This document shows, piece by piece, positions 37,689 through 50,249 of a stretch of DNA of 64,000 nt. Source of the stretch: Parvularculaceae bacterium (GTDB lineage Bacteria; Pseudomonadota; Alphaproteobacteria; Caulobacterales; Parvularculaceae); assembly GCA_028284065.1 (NCBI GenBank), contig JANQSJ010000011.1, forward strand, positions 62,001 to 126,000. The letters are read 5' to 3'. A program made the position numbers and the translations under genes. Under the pieces are notes generated by a model, which worked only from the letters and a program-made list of their open reading frames with translations, searched no databases and was not told the origin of the DNA. The stretch's first letter is position 1. Each line of letters starts with the position of its first letter.

Positions 37689-39398
37689 ATGCCGCAGAAT
37701 TCGAAAGCCACCTTGGAAGGACGGACCGGCAATCCCGAACCGTCCAAGCCGAAGACGCTGTCCAGGCGCGGCGTTCTCGGCGCCGGCGCGGCGCTGGGGG
37801 CGGCCGCGGGCCTTGCGCCCGGCCCCGCCGCCGCATGGCGCCAAAGCCGCGGAGGTTTTAGCGCCGCCAACGGCCATCCCGTATTCGGCGAACGACCGCT
37901 GCAGCGCAGTCTCTCAGCGGCTGAATTGAGATTCCAGGCCGCCAAGTCTTATATCGGCCGGTTCCTCGGCCGCCAACAAACGAACGGCGATGAAGGTCTT
38001 TATACGGACTACCGCGCCAGCTTCACCAAGGCGCTGCCCCATGACGCGCATGGGCTCGTCGATCGGCGCGCCTATCGCCAGCTCCTCCGCGCCCTCAAGT
38101 CCGGCCGCAGCGGCGCTTTCGAACGCATCCCGGTCGCGGGGGACCGGCGGCTCGTCAATCCGCAGGCGGCCTATCGGTTCGAGCTGACGGGACGCGACTG
38201 CGGCGCGACCTTTATGCGGCCCGCGCCGACATACGCAGGCGCGGAGACTGCGGCGGAAATGGGTGAAGTGTACTGGAAGGCGCTTTGCCGCGACGTGCCG
38301 TTCGCCGACTTCGAGACAAGCCCGCTTATCGGCGCAGCCATTGACGACCTGAACCGCTTCTCCGAAACGATCGGCCCGAAAGAGAACGGCGCCGTCACGG
38401 TCCGGACGGTTTTCCGCGGGAGTACGCCGGGCGACCTGGAAGGCCCATACATCAGCCAGCTCCTCTTTAAGGACATCCCCTTCGGCAATGCGACGATCGT
38501 CCAGCGCTACGATACGCCCGCGCCGGGCGATGACTTCATGACCACGTTTGGCGACTGGCTCGACGTCCAGAGAGGCCTTGACCCGGCGCCGCTTTTCAAA
38601 AGCAACCCACGCTACATCAGCGATGCGCGAGCCCTCGGCGAATACGTCCACGTCGACTTCTCGTACCAGGCGTATCTGTCGGCGGCGCTCATTCTGCTGA
38701 ACATGCCCGACGCATTCGACAGCGCAAACCCTTATAATACATCGGCGAGCCAGGAAGGTTTCATCACATTCGGGCTGAGCGACGTGCTAGACCTCGTGGC
38801 GAAAGCCGGCAACCTGGCCTTCACCGGCGCGTGGTATCATAAGTGGCTGGTCCATCGCCGCCTCCGGCCGGAGGCTTATGGGGGACGCTTGCAGAAGCAA
38901 ATTGCGGACGGGCTGGATATGGGGCTGCCGGACGAAATCGCGCAATCCGACGCGGTCGCCCGCACCTTTTCAAAGAACGGAACCTATCTTCTGCCGATGG
39001 CGTTCCCGGAAGGCTCGCCGACGCACCCCGCCTACCCCGCCGGCCACGCGACGGTCGCGGGCGCATGCTGCACGGTGCTGAAGGCCTTCTTTGAGGAGGA
39101 TCGCCCGATCGATTCGCCTGTCGTTCCGGACGCCACCGGAACCAGCCTGCTGCCCTATTTCGGAACGCTGACGATCGGCGGCGAGATCAACAAGCTCGCC
39201 AACAATATTGCGCTTGGCCGCGACTGGGCCGGCGTGCACTACCGGTCGGACGGGGTCGACGGGATGCTCGTCGGGGAGCAGCAGGCGCTCGGGCTTCTGG
39301 CGGACTATTCGCGCACTTACAATGAGCGCTTCGACGGCTTCTCGCTGACGACGTTCGACGGTCGCAAGCTCCGCATCCGGAACGGGCGCATCAGATAG
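37689..39398 (+). CDS. Vanadium-dependent haloperoxidase family protein, Tat-exported
   Basis: Extracytoplasmic PAP2-fold enzyme, 569 aa, of the vanadium haloperoxidase family, which oxidises halides with hydrogen peroxide. A twin-arginine signal (TLSRRGVLGAGAALG) occupies about residues 19-45. Vanadate-binding motifs are present: the Lys/Arg region HRRLRPEAYGG, His453 in PAYPAGHATVAGACC, and Arg511/His517 in GRDWAGVHYRSD. Each is where the family needs it. The ATG at 37689 has an AGGGAGAGAG site upstream. Nothing shows which halide or substrate is used. It is convergent with purL. Confidence 0.87.
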   Translation: MPQNSKATLEGRTGNPEPSKPKTLSRRGVLGAGAALGAAAGLAPGPAAAWRQSRGGFSAANGHPVFGERPLQRSLSAAELRFQAAKSYIGRFLGRQQTNGDEGLYTDYRASFTKALPHDAHGLVDRRAYRQLLRALKSGRSGAFERIPVAGDRRLVNPQAAYRFELTGRDCGATFMRPAPTYAGAETAAEMGEVYWKALCRDVPFADFETSPLIGAAIDDLNRFSETIGPKENGAVTVRTVFRGSTPGDLEGPYISQLLFKDIPFGNATIVQRYDTPAPGDDFMTTFGDWLDVQRGLDPAPLFKSNPRYISDARALGEYVHVDFSYQAYLSAALILLNMPDAFDSANPYNTSASQEGFITFGLSDVLDLVAKAGNLAFTGAWYHKWLVHRRLRPEAYGGRLQKQIADGLDMGLPDEIAQSDAVARTFSKNGTYLLPMAFPEGSPTHPAYPAGHATVAGACCTVLKAFFEEDRPIDSPVVPDATGTSLLPYFGTLTIGGEINKLANNIALGRDWAGVHYRSDGVDGMLVGEQQALGLLADYSRTYNERFDGFSLTTFDGRKLRIRNGRIR

Positions 39399-39411
39399 GC
39401 GCGGCGAGCGG

Positions 39412-42207
<2,796 letters not shown>

Positions 42208-42307
42208 ATTCGTTCGGACAGGGCGACGCGGCCGCGCATTTTGCGCGGAGGTGTAATCGCAACCGTCAGCGGGAGCAAATCGGGACGCGCAGCAACGCGG
42301 ATCGCCG

Positions 42308-43294
42308 TCAAGCGGCGAGCTTCAGCCGTTCGATCTCCCGTTCGCGCTGGAACAGGTAGTCGACAGGCAGGCCAAGGCGCACGCACGACTGCGCCGGCGG
42401 GCCGGACGGCAGGCACAGGCGATCCGCGCGGCGCGCCACCCGCCGCATCACGACGTCCTCAAACGGCCGCAGTCCGCGCCCCTCAAGCCCAAGCCGAGCG
42501 CGCGCGTCCGCCGGCAGAATGTCGATGGCCGCCCGCACGAAGACCCGCTGCGACAGGCGCAGGTGCGGCGGCAAGGCCGGCGCATGGCGCATGATCGCTA
42601 TGAACTCCTCAATGATGTCGGACGGCTCCAGCAGCGGCCGCATGTCCGCGAAGAGGGCGCGCTGCTCGGCGAGCGATTTTGGGGCGCCTGTCGCCCCATA
42701 AAGCGCCGCGGGGGTGCGGCTTTCGCTGTAGTATTGGTCTTTTTCCGCATCGCTGAGGGGCGCGGCATAGGCGGCGTAGGCCTCAAGAAATCCATAGCTC
42801 GCCGTCGCCTGCACCCAGTTCAGGAGCGCTGGGTCGTCGGCCGCGTAGCCTTCGCCGTCCGGCGTCTCGCCGCGGACGTGGGCGTGCATGGCGTTTACTT
42901 TGGCGATCATTCGCTCGGCGACGCTGCGGGGCCCGTAGACGGTGGTCATCGCCGCAAGGCCGGTCCGCCTCAAACGCGCCACCGGGTCCGTCCGGAAAGA
43001 GGAGTGACGCCATACGCCCTCGCGCACCCGGGGCTCGGCAAGCTCCAGCAGCACCGCCGCCACGCCGCCAATGAAAAGGACGGCGGGGTTCTTGAAGATT
43101 CGCCATGACATCGAATCAGGGGGGGACAACGCCGGTTCCCCTGCCGGCTCGGCAAAGTTCGGCGCCCGCGCCGACGCAGCGCCAAGAAACTTCCGCGCTT
43201 CAATATCCAGATGCCGCTCCACCGGTCCGAAAACGGCGGCGCGAATGACATTCCGGATAGGCGATTCCCGGACAGGCGATTCAGCGTTGGCCAT
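42308..43294 (-). CDS. MpaB/rubber-oxygenase family (DUF2236) haem protein
   Basis: Probable haem-dependent oxygenase of the DUF2236 family, which includes fungal MpaB and latex-clearing Lcp-like proteins; about 328 aa. Family features are [26 protein letters not shown], then the His-containing [31 protein letters not shown] stretch, which likely supplies the haem ligand. I start it at the ATG at 43292-43294; a TTG at 43387 keeps the frame open but is weaker. It lies 100 bases upstream of purL on the same strand and is divergent from arsM. Substrate unknown. Confidence 0.8.
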   Translation of the reverse strand: MANAESPVRESPIRNVIRAAVFGPVERHLDIEARKFLGAASARAPNFAEPAGEPALSPPDSMSWRIFKNPAVLFIGGVAAVLLELAEPRVREGVWRHSSFRTDPVARLRRTGLAAMTTVYGPRSVAERMIAKVNAMHAHVRGETPDGEGYAADDPALLNWVQATASYGFLEAYAAYAAPLSDAEKDQYYSESRTPAALYGATGAPKSLAEQRALFADMRPLLEPSDIIEEFIAIMRHAPALPPHLRLSQRVFVRAAIDILPADARARLGLEGRGLRPFEDVVMRRVARRADRLCLPSGPPAQSCVRLGLPVDYLFQREREIERLKLAA

Positions 43295-43610
43295 GACGAG
43301 CTTCAGTCCCAACAAGTTCTCAGCGGCGACCAGACTAGACTCATGATTCTTCGAATCCCAAACGCCATTCAGGTTTTTTGACGCCAAGCGTTCCTTAAGA
43401 GTCGATGGACGACCGCCGCCAATCGGTTTCGCCTTTGGCGATAACGCTCCAGACGGATTGATAGGAGCGTTCCATGGCGGCGGATTAGGCCGCGGCCTTC
43501 AAACCTGCGTGCGCGCCGCGCCGCCGGGATTGCTTTTCCGTCGGCAAGCTTGACACCGTGTCGGGCGACGCCGCGCAAGGCGCGGGAAAAGCCGGAGGAA
43601 TCAACGCTAT
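43295..43610. other. Divergent intergenic region between the DUF2236 gene and arsM
   Basis: The 316-base gap should contain both promoters. The only structure I see is an 8-bp perfect inverted repeat, AACGCTCC at 43443-43450 and GGAGCGTT at 43464-43471, separated by 13 bases; it could be a repressor operator, though it does not look like a textbook ArsR box. GGAGGAA at 43594-43600 is the arsM ribosome site. Short frames here show no family features. Confidence 0.5.
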
Positions 43611-44693
43611 ATGTCTGTCGACGCAACCGCTTCTTCAAGTTCGCTCGCCGAGAGCGTCAAACGCTATTACGGTGAGACGCTGGAGAGTTCCGGCGACCTC
43701 GCGACGGACGCCTGCTGCACGATTGAAGCGACGCCGCCGCACCTTGCGAAGGCATTTGAGAACATCCACCCGGACGTCGTCGCGCGCTACTTTGGCTGCG
43801 GGCTCGTGGCGCCGCTCGCGATTGAGGGCGCGCGGGTCCTCGACCTCGGGTCAGGCGCCGGCCGCGACGCGTTCGCGCTCGCCCAGCTCGTGGGGCCCAA
43901 AGGCGATGTCGTCGGGGTCGACATGACGAAGCAGCAGCTCGCCGTCGCCCGCGCCCATACCGACTGGCACATGGACCGGTTCGGCCATGACCGGACGAAC
44001 GTCGCGTTCATCGAAGGGGACATACAGGCCATCGGCGAACTTGGCTTTGAGGACGACAGCTTCGACGTCATCGTCTCAAACTGCGTCATAAATCTGTGTG
44101 AGGATAAAGCCGCCGTATTGAACGGCGCGTTCGACGTTCTGAAGCCCGGAGGCGAATTCTATTTCGCCGACGTTTACGCAGACCGTCGGCTGCCCGAAGA
44201 GACACGCAGAGACGAGCGCGCCCATGGCGAATGCCTCGCCGGCGCGCTTTACTGGAACGACTTCGCCTCGCTTGCGCGCGCGGCGGGCTTCACAGACCCC
44301 CGCCTCGTCACCCACAGGGCGCTTGCCATCCACGACAAAGGACTCATCGACCTTTTCGGTGAGGCGCGGTTCCAGTCGGCGACCTATCGCCTGTTCAAGA
44401 ACTATGAGTTTGATGGGTCGTGCGAGGACTACGGTCAACGCGTTCGCTACCGAGGCTCGATCGCCGAGGCGCCGGATGCCTTTCCTCTCGACAAGGCGCA
44501 TGAGTTCGTTGTCGGCGCATGGTCGTCCGTATGCGGCAACACCTACCGTATGCTGAACGAGACTCGGTTCGCCCGTCATTTCGACTTTGACGGCGACTGG
44601 TCTGGCCACAAGGGCCTCTTCCCTGGCTGCGGGAGCCTATCGCCTTTCGAGGGCGGCGACGCCGGCGCGCCGATCTCAGGCGGGTGCTGTTGA
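43611..44693 (+). CDS. arsM: Arsenite methyltransferase
   Basis: SAM-dependent As(III) methyltransferase, 360 aa, making methylated arsenicals for detoxification; cytosolic. Motif I is VLDLGSGAGRDAFAL (residues 77-91). The arsenic-binding cysteines of the family are present: Cys35/36 (DACC), Cys63 (YFGCG), Cys158 (SNCVINL) and Cys208 (GECLAGAL), with spacing matching eukaryotic-alga ArsM by memory (44, 72, 174, 224). The C-terminus SGGCC holds another Cys pair, typical of the family. No arsR, arsB or arsC gene accompanies it. Start ATG, with GGAGGAA upstream. The next gene is a TonB receptor on the same strand. Confidence 0.93.
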   Translation: MSVDATASSSSLAESVKRYYGETLESSGDLATDACCTIEATPPHLAKAFENIHPDVVARYFGCGLVAPLAIEGARVLDLGSGAGRDAFALAQLVGPKGDVVGVDMTKQQLAVARAHTDWHMDRFGHDRTNVAFIEGDIQAIGELGFEDDSFDVIVSNCVINLCEDKAAVLNGAFDVLKPGGEFYFADVYADRRLPEETRRDERAHGECLAGALYWNDFASLARAAGFTDPRLVTHRALAIHDKGLIDLFGEARFQSATYRLFKNYEFDGSCEDYGQRVRYRGSIAEAPDAFPLDKAHEFVVGAWSSVCGNTYRMLNETRFARHFDFDGDWSGHKGLFPGCGSLSPFEGGDAGAPISGGCC

Positions 44694-44847
44694 AAGGCGT
44701 ACCGCGAGCCTCGCGACCGCGCGGCCGGGCTTGCAACTCCGCCTCAACTTCCGACAATTACGTCCCGCATCGCGTGACGCCGCATTAACGACGGGCGGGG
44801 TAAGGTTAACGCGTCGGAGAGGCGTGGCGCACGGAGGAAGGGGATCA

Positions 44848-46893
44848 GTGGCGTATATGAGCGGCGAGAAAGGCGGACGACGCCATCCAGCTGAAATAGC
44901 GCTGATGGTCCCTGCCTTGTTGATCGCAAGCCTCGCGGCTACGCAGGCCGTCGCGGAAACCGCGACTAGCGCGCCGGCGCCGCCGATAGACGAGATCATC
45001 GTCTCCGGCGGGCGGCTCGCTGGCGCAAAAGCCGCCGCGGCGGTCTTCGCCCTTGACGAGACGGCGATCGCCGCCGTTCGCCCGGCGGGCCTCGACGACG
45101 TCCTGCGCAATCTTCCCTCCGCGACGGTCCAGACGAACTCGCGCGGCGAAAGCCTGGTCTTCCTACGCGGCGCCGGGGAGCGTCAGACGGCTGTGTTCTT
45201 CTCCGGCGCGCCCCTGAATGTGCCGTGGGACAACCGCCTCAATCTTGGCCTTATTCCGCCGCGCGCGCTTTCCGACGTGCACGTCACGCCAGGGCCGGCC
45301 TCGGTCCTCTTCGGCGCAAACACGGCCGGCGGCGTCATCGAGCTGTCGCCCGCCTCTTTTACGCTCGACCGCCGCGCGCGCCTCGACGTTCAGGGCGGAC
45401 AAGGCGGCCTGTTCGAAGCCGCAGGCCTCGCCGCGGCGCGCAAGGGCCCCTCAGAAATTGTGCTCGCGGGCGGACACGTAACCCGGAACGGCCAGCCCTT
45501 GTCCGGCGACGCCGATCTTCCTTTCTTTCAGTTGGATGACGACCTGCGGACAAATACGGACCTTCGGCGCACCAATGGCCTCGCCCGCATCGCTTTCGAT
45601 CAGGGCGGACCTTTGCGCGCATCGGCGACGCTTCTAGCCGTCGACTCCGCGTTCGGCATCGCGCCGGAAGGCCGCGCGGACGCGGGCGGGCCGACCCCAC
45701 GCTTCTGGCGGTATCCGGACCATCGCACCGTAATGGGCGTCCTCAATGTCGGATACCAAGACGCCGCCGGGTTTGACGTGGCGTCCGCCTTTTGGGTCCA
45801 GCATTTCAATCAACGGATCGACAGCTTTGTCGACGAGGCCTACGCAGACCTCGAAGACGCGCAGATCGACAGAGACAGGTCCTACGGGTTTCGAACCGTC
45901 GCCACCAAGAACTTCGGCGAGAACGCGCTACGGGGGGCTTTCTCCGTGTCCGATGCGCGCCATCGCCAGCGCGACGAAACGTTCGCGAGCGGCGTACTTG
46001 CGGGCTCGGAAACGAGTTTCTTCCGACAGCGGACATTCAGCTTCGGAGCCGAGTATGAGCGCGCGTTCGGCGACGTAACGCTGATGACGGGCGCCGGACT
46101 AGACGTCACGCAAGCCCTGGAGACGGGCGGCCGGGCGAGCGAGGGCGGCGTCGCCGCGTGGTCGCTCGTCGGCGCGGCCGACTGGCGAGCGAGCGAACGA
46201 TGGTCGTTCGGCATCGCGGCGGCGCGCAAACCGCGCCTGCCCACCCAGCGCGAGCTTTTCGGCGAGGCGATAGGCCGGTTCCTGCTGAACCCTGACCTGG
46301 AGCCTGAAATCGCGACCCAAATCGAATTGTCGGCCCGGTACGCCGGCCCCCGCGCTCATCTCGCAGTGACGCCGTTCGCAAACGTCACGACCAACACAAT
46401 CGATCAGGAAGCGCTCATCGTCGACGGCGTTGGCCGACGGCGACGGATCAATCTCGATGGCGCGCGCGCCCTCGGCGTGGACATTGTCGGCGGGGTCGAC
46501 ATCACCGAACGGCTGACGCTGTCGGGAAACGTCAGTTACCTGAACTTACGGCGACGCGGCGCGGCGCCGGGCGAACCGCGCTTTCTGGCCGAGCGGCCGT
46601 CGCTGCTCGGCCTTGTCGCGGCACGGTATCGCGACCCGAGCGGGCTCGGGTTTCGCGTCGAAGCCCGCCATCGCGGCCGCGCCTATGCGCCGGTCGACGG
46701 GGACTTCGTTGCGCTGCCGCGGGCGACCGAAGTCAATGTCGAAGCCTCGTACGTAACGTCGCTGAAGGGGGCGTCGTCGCTTGAGCTGTTCGTGCGCGCG
46801 GACAACCTCAATGACGCCTTGGTGGAGCCGCAGTTCGGCCTCCCCGCCGCTGGCCGCTGGGTGCGCGGTGGCGTAAGGGTCAACCTGCAATAA
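44848..46893 (+). CDS. TonB-dependent outer-membrane receptor
   Basis: Outer-membrane active-transport barrel of about 681 aa. A signal peptide spans the hydrophobic stretch ALMVPALLIASLAATQAVAE. The N-terminal plug domain includes VRPAGLDDVLRNLPSATVQTN and GPASVLFGANTAGGVIEL, both diagnostic. The C-terminal barrel ends in a strand terminating in Gln, with the LELFVRADNLNDAL motif. GTG at 44848 has GGAGGAAG seven bases upstream; the ATG at 44857 is an alternative. The substrate is not evident: no siderophore or cobalamin genes are nearby, and I saw no upstream riboswitch. Cotranscription with arsM is possible. Confidence 0.88.
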   Translation: MAYMSGEKGGRRHPAEIALMVPALLIASLAATQAVAETATSAPAPPIDEIIVSGGRLAGAKAAAAVFALDETAIAAVRPAGLDDVLRNLPSATVQTNSRGESLVFLRGAGERQTAVFFSGAPLNVPWDNRLNLGLIPPRALSDVHVTPGPASVLFGANTAGGVIELSPASFTLDRRARLDVQGGQGGLFEAAGLAAARKGPSEIVLAGGHVTRNGQPLSGDADLPFFQLDDDLRTNTDLRRTNGLARIAFDQGGPLRASATLLAVDSAFGIAPEGRADAGGPTPRFWRYPDHRTVMGVLNVGYQDAAGFDVASAFWVQHFNQRIDSFVDEAYADLEDAQIDRDRSYGFRTVATKNFGENALRGAFSVSDARHRQRDETFASGVLAGSETSFFRQRTFSFGAEYERAFGDVTLMTGAGLDVTQALETGGRASEGGVAAWSLVGAADWRASERWSFGIAAARKPRLPTQRELFGEAIGRFLLNPDLEPEIATQIELSARYAGPRAHLAVTPFANVTTNTIDQEALIVDGVGRRRRINLDGARALGVDIVGGVDITERLTLSGNVSYLNLRRRGAAPGEPRFLAERPSLLGLVAARYRDPSGLGFRVEARHRGRAYAPVDGDFVALPRATEVNVEASYVTSLKGASSLELFVRADNLNDALVEPQFGLPAAGRWVRGGVRVNLQ

Positions 46894-46901
46894 TGACTTT
46901 G

Positions 46902-49900
46902 TCAGTCGGTTGCGCCGATCTCGCCGCGGACTCTGCCAAGTTCGGCGTTTAACTCCTCGAACCGGTCAATGGCGTCCCGTCCCGGCGACTGATCGGCGCC
47001 GCCCAGCATAAAGTAAAGATAGCGAAGCTGATCGATCAGCATGGGCTGTTGGTAGAAGCCTTCTTCCTCGGTCTTTAGCTGCGAGAGCGCTGCGTCGATT
47101 TTCTCGATTCGTGCGGCGTCTTTGCCGCCGGGGGCCCCTTCCGCATCTTCGAGGTTCGACTTTTCCGTCCCCAGATCGTCCGCCAGCTTTCGCGCTTCGC
47201 TGAGGAGGTCGCGAACCTGGAGGACAAGCGCGGTCTGCGCGGCAATATCGTCCGCCGAAACGCCGCGATCGGCGAGTCGCGGGTCGACCAGAAGTTCAAC
47301 TGTCTGGCGCGCCGTCATGTCGCCATAGGAAAGCGTCAGCGTGTACTCTCCCGGCGCGGCCATGGGTCCGTTCCGGTAGCGCTTGTCTTTTTCCGCACGC
47401 CACGGGCCCTGGTGGTCCATCTTCCAGCGGAAGCGATGCATGCCGGGTTCGGCGCTCAGGCTCTCATCGGAGATGTATGTTACGGCCTCGGTGCTCATGT
47501 CCCGGACCGCTGTCTCACCCTCCTCGCCATCATTTCCAGTCTCGCCGTCTCCTGCGTCGGCCGCCTTAGGCGCCTTGCTTTCGAACGCGTTAACGAGCGC
47601 GCCGTCGGGCCCGGCGATCTCCAGGCGGACGGCAAGCGGCGCGCCGTCTGCTTCGACCTCCGGCAAATAATAATCGACCGCTACGAATGCGCGGGGGTAA
47701 TCCGGCACGCCAGTGCGATCCCTGAAAGATGCGCGATAGCGGTAGGACGGCTTGGGTTGGAAGAGAAGCGCTTCGTCTTCCTGCTTCGCGACTGCGTCCT
47801 GGCGCAGCGCCGTCATATCATCGAGCACCCAAAAACCACGCCCCATGGTGGAGATGACGAGGTCGCCGCGATGAATCTTGATATCTGTCACAGGCGTCAA
47901 GGGCAGGTTCTGCTGAAACGCCTTCCAGCTTGCGCCGTCGTCGAGCGACACGAAAACGCCCTTGTCCGTCCCCGCGAACAGCAGCCCCTCGCGCGCCGGG
48001 TCCTCGCGCACGACGCGCGTCGGCGCGTCGTCGGGCACGCCGTTCGCGCCATCGGTCAGGAGCGTCCACGTCTCGCCGAAATCCTCCGTGCGGTAAATGT
48101 AGGGCTTCCAATCGCCAAGCTGATAGCGAAGCGCCGCGACATAAGCCTTTCCCGCCTTGTGCGGCGAGGGTTCGACCGCGTCGACGCGCCCGCCTGGCGG
48201 CAGGTCGGGGGGGGTTACGTTGGCCCACGTCTTTCCGTTATCCCGCGTTACGTGGACCGGCCCGTCATTGGCGCCGGTCCAGATAACGCCGTCGCGGACC
48301 GGCGATTCCCGCAAGGAATAGATCGTCGAATAGACTTCCTCGCCTGTCACGTCGCGCGTGATCGGCGCGCCGGAGATAACCTGCTTGTCGGCCTCAAAGG
48401 CGGTGAGGTCCGGCGAAATCGTCTCCCACGTCTTTCCCTCGTCCGTCGTTCTGTGGACGAACTGAGAGCCATGATAAACGACGTTCGGGTCATGCGGCGA
48501 GACGTGGATCGGCGCGACCCGCTGAAAACGGAATTTGAGATCCTTCGGATTGTGGCCGTACATGTTCGCCGCGCCTACGTAGTAGGCTTTCTCCTGGCCC
48601 GTGCGCTTGTCATAGACGCCGAAACGCCCCTTGCAGTTCGCATAGATCGTGTCCGGATCGCCAGGCTTCGGCACGGCCGGACCGGTCTCGCAGCCGCCCG
48701 TGTGCATGAGATACGCGTTGCGGTGTTGCGCCGGCGTCGGCGCCATGCTGGGAACGGAAATTGTCGTGCCGTTATCCTGCTGGCCGCCATAGACCCAGTA
48801 GGGATACTGATCGTCGACCTCCACCTGGTAGACTTCGACCGTCGGCTGATTGAACTGCGTCGACCAAGTCGCGCCCCCATTGAAGGTGACCGTCGCGCCG
48901 CCGTCATTCGCCTGCACGAAATGCTCAGGATTGTTCGGGTCGATCCACATATCGTGGCTGTCGCCATGGGGCGGGCGCATCTCTTCCCATGTTTTTCCGC
49001 TGTCGGAGGATTTCCAGTACTGAGTCGCCATGACATAAACGATGTCAGGGTTGGTCGGGTCGACGTCGACGTTCGTGTAATAGAAGGGCCGGTTTATGAG
49101 TTCCTTCTTGTCGGAGACCTGCTTGAAGCTCGCGCCTTGGTCAGTTGACTTGTAAAGGCCGCCCTCGCCTTCCTTGGCCTCGATGAGCGCATAAAGGACG
49201 CTGGAATCCGCGCGGCTGACGGCAAGATCTATCTTGCCGGTCAGGCCCTCGGGCAGGCCCTTCTTTAGCTTCGTCCAGGTTGCTCCGCCATCAACAGTCT
49301 TCCAGATGCCGGCCTCGTCGGCGGTCCCGCCGCTGATGATCGTCCAGGGCTTGCGTTCGGCCTTCCAGGCGCTGGCGAAGGCAATATCCGGATTGCCAGG
49401 CAGCAGCTCAACGTCCGTGAACCCCACTCTGTCAGAATGGAAGAGAACCTTTTTCCAGGTCGCGCCGCCGTCTTCGGTCTTGTAGACGCCGCGCTCTTCA
49501 TTCGCCTCGAACGCCTGGCCGATGGCCGCCACCCAGACCACATTGTGGTTGCGCGGATCGATCTCGACGGCGCCGATATGGCCCGTCTCCTTGAGGCCGA
49601 TATGCTCCCAGGCCTCGCCGCCATTGACCGACTTGTAGACGCCATCGCCGCGAATGACGTTGCTGCGCAGCCCATCGGAGCCTGTGCCCACATAGACGAT
49701 GTTGGCGTCGTCTTGCGCGACGGCGATATCGCCGATCGACGGCGATCCAAACGCGCCGTCCGAAACCGCGCGCCAGCTTTCGCCATAGTCCGTCGTCTTC
49801 CAGACGCCGCCGCCGGAGGCCCCCATATAGAACGTTCCGGGCGCATCGACCGAGCCGGCGACCGCCGTCGCCCGCCCGCCGCGGGCCGGGCCCAGATTGC

Positions 49901-49991
49901 GGTATTCAAAATTGCTGAAGTCCTGCGCGGCGGCGGCGCCGGCGCCAACAAAGACCGCTATCGACACGATGAAACTGAGCCGAAACCGCAT
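46902..49991 (-). CDS. BNR/Asp-box repeat exported protein (sortilin/VPS10-like, often called glycosyl hydrolase)
   Basis: Exported protein of 1029 aa. A signal peptide covers about residues 1-22 (FIVSIAVFVGAGAAAA). The middle carries at least ten Asp-box (BNR) repeats of the SxDxGxTW type, for example TTDYGESW, SVNGGEAW, TEDGGATW, STDQGASF, SSDSGKTW and TEDFGETW, which form beta-propellers. A C-terminal part (from about residue 850) holds a beta-sandwich-like domain and a helical segment. Proteins of this type are named glycosyl hydrolase in databases, but no catalytic site is evident and a binding or scaffold role is equally likely. I chose ATG at 49991 with GAGGG upstream. Confidence 0.83.
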   Translation of the reverse strand: MRFRLSFIVSIAVFVGAGAAAAQDFSNFEYRNLGPARGGRATAVAGSVDAPGTFYMGASGGGVWKTTDYGESWRAVSDGAFGSPSIGDIAVAQDDANIVYVGTGSDGLRSNVIRGDGVYKSVNGGEAWEHIGLKETGHIGAVEIDPRNHNVVWVAAIGQAFEANEERGVYKTEDGGATWKKVLFHSDRVGFTDVELLPGNPDIAFASAWKAERKPWTIISGGTADEAGIWKTVDGGATWTKLKKGLPEGLTGKIDLAVSRADSSVLYALIEAKEGEGGLYKSTDQGASFKQVSDKKELINRPFYYTNVDVDPTNPDIVYVMATQYWKSSDSGKTWEEMRPPHGDSHDMWIDPNNPEHFVQANDGGATVTFNGGATWSTQFNQPTVEVYQVEVDDQYPYWVYGGQQDNGTTISVPSMAPTPAQHRNAYLMHTGGCETGPAVPKPGDPDTIYANCKGRFGVYDKRTGQEKAYYVGAANMYGHNPKDLKFRFQRVAPIHVSPHDPNVVYHGSQFVHRTTDEGKTWETISPDLTAFEADKQVISGAPITRDVTGEEVYSTIYSLRESPVRDGVIWTGANDGPVHVTRDNGKTWANVTPPDLPPGGRVDAVEPSPHKAGKAYVAALRYQLGDWKPYIYRTEDFGETWTLLTDGANGVPDDAPTRVVREDPAREGLLFAGTDKGVFVSLDDGASWKAFQQNLPLTPVTDIKIHRGDLVISTMGRGFWVLDDMTALRQDAVAKQEDEALLFQPKPSYRYRASFRDRTGVPDYPRAFVAVDYYLPEVEADGAPLAVRLEIAGPDGALVNAFESKAPKAADAGDGETGNDGEEGETAVRDMSTEAVTYISDESLSAEPGMHRFRWKMDHQGPWRAEKDKRYRNGPMAAPGEYTLTLSYGDMTARQTVELLVDPRLADRGVSADDIAAQTALVLQVRDLLSEARKLADDLGTEKSNLEDAEGAPGGKDAARIEKIDAALSQLKTEEEGFYQQPMLIDQLRYLYFMLGGADQSPGRDAIDRFEELNAELGRVRGEIGATD

Positions 49992-50249
49992 GAAATCCCT
50001 CATCTGATCCGGGCGTAAGAGCGTTCGGGAAACGCTTGGCCGACCGTAAAAACTCTTTCGCGGCCACGGGGATAGCGCGAAATCCTTAACGGGCAGGAGA
50101 CCAGAGGCGCGCCGCCCTGGCAAGCGCTGCGGCAAGGGTTGCGGCAGACGACGGGAGCTGGCCTCAAAGATGCGCGGCGAACGAATTGGCCCTAGGCTCG
50201 AAGGGAAGGGAATTTCCGAGCCCCCTGTCCTCACGAGAAGGAAGCGCCG

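Noticed and set aside
44694..44847. Possible riboswitch before the TonB receptor
   Set aside because: The 154-base leader lacks recognisable cobalamin, TPP or other conserved riboswitch cores.
47412..49148. A 578-codon plus-strand frame inside the BNR-repeat gene
   Set aside because: Antisense to a gene with many intact Asp-box repeats; composition is Arg-rich and shows no family feature.
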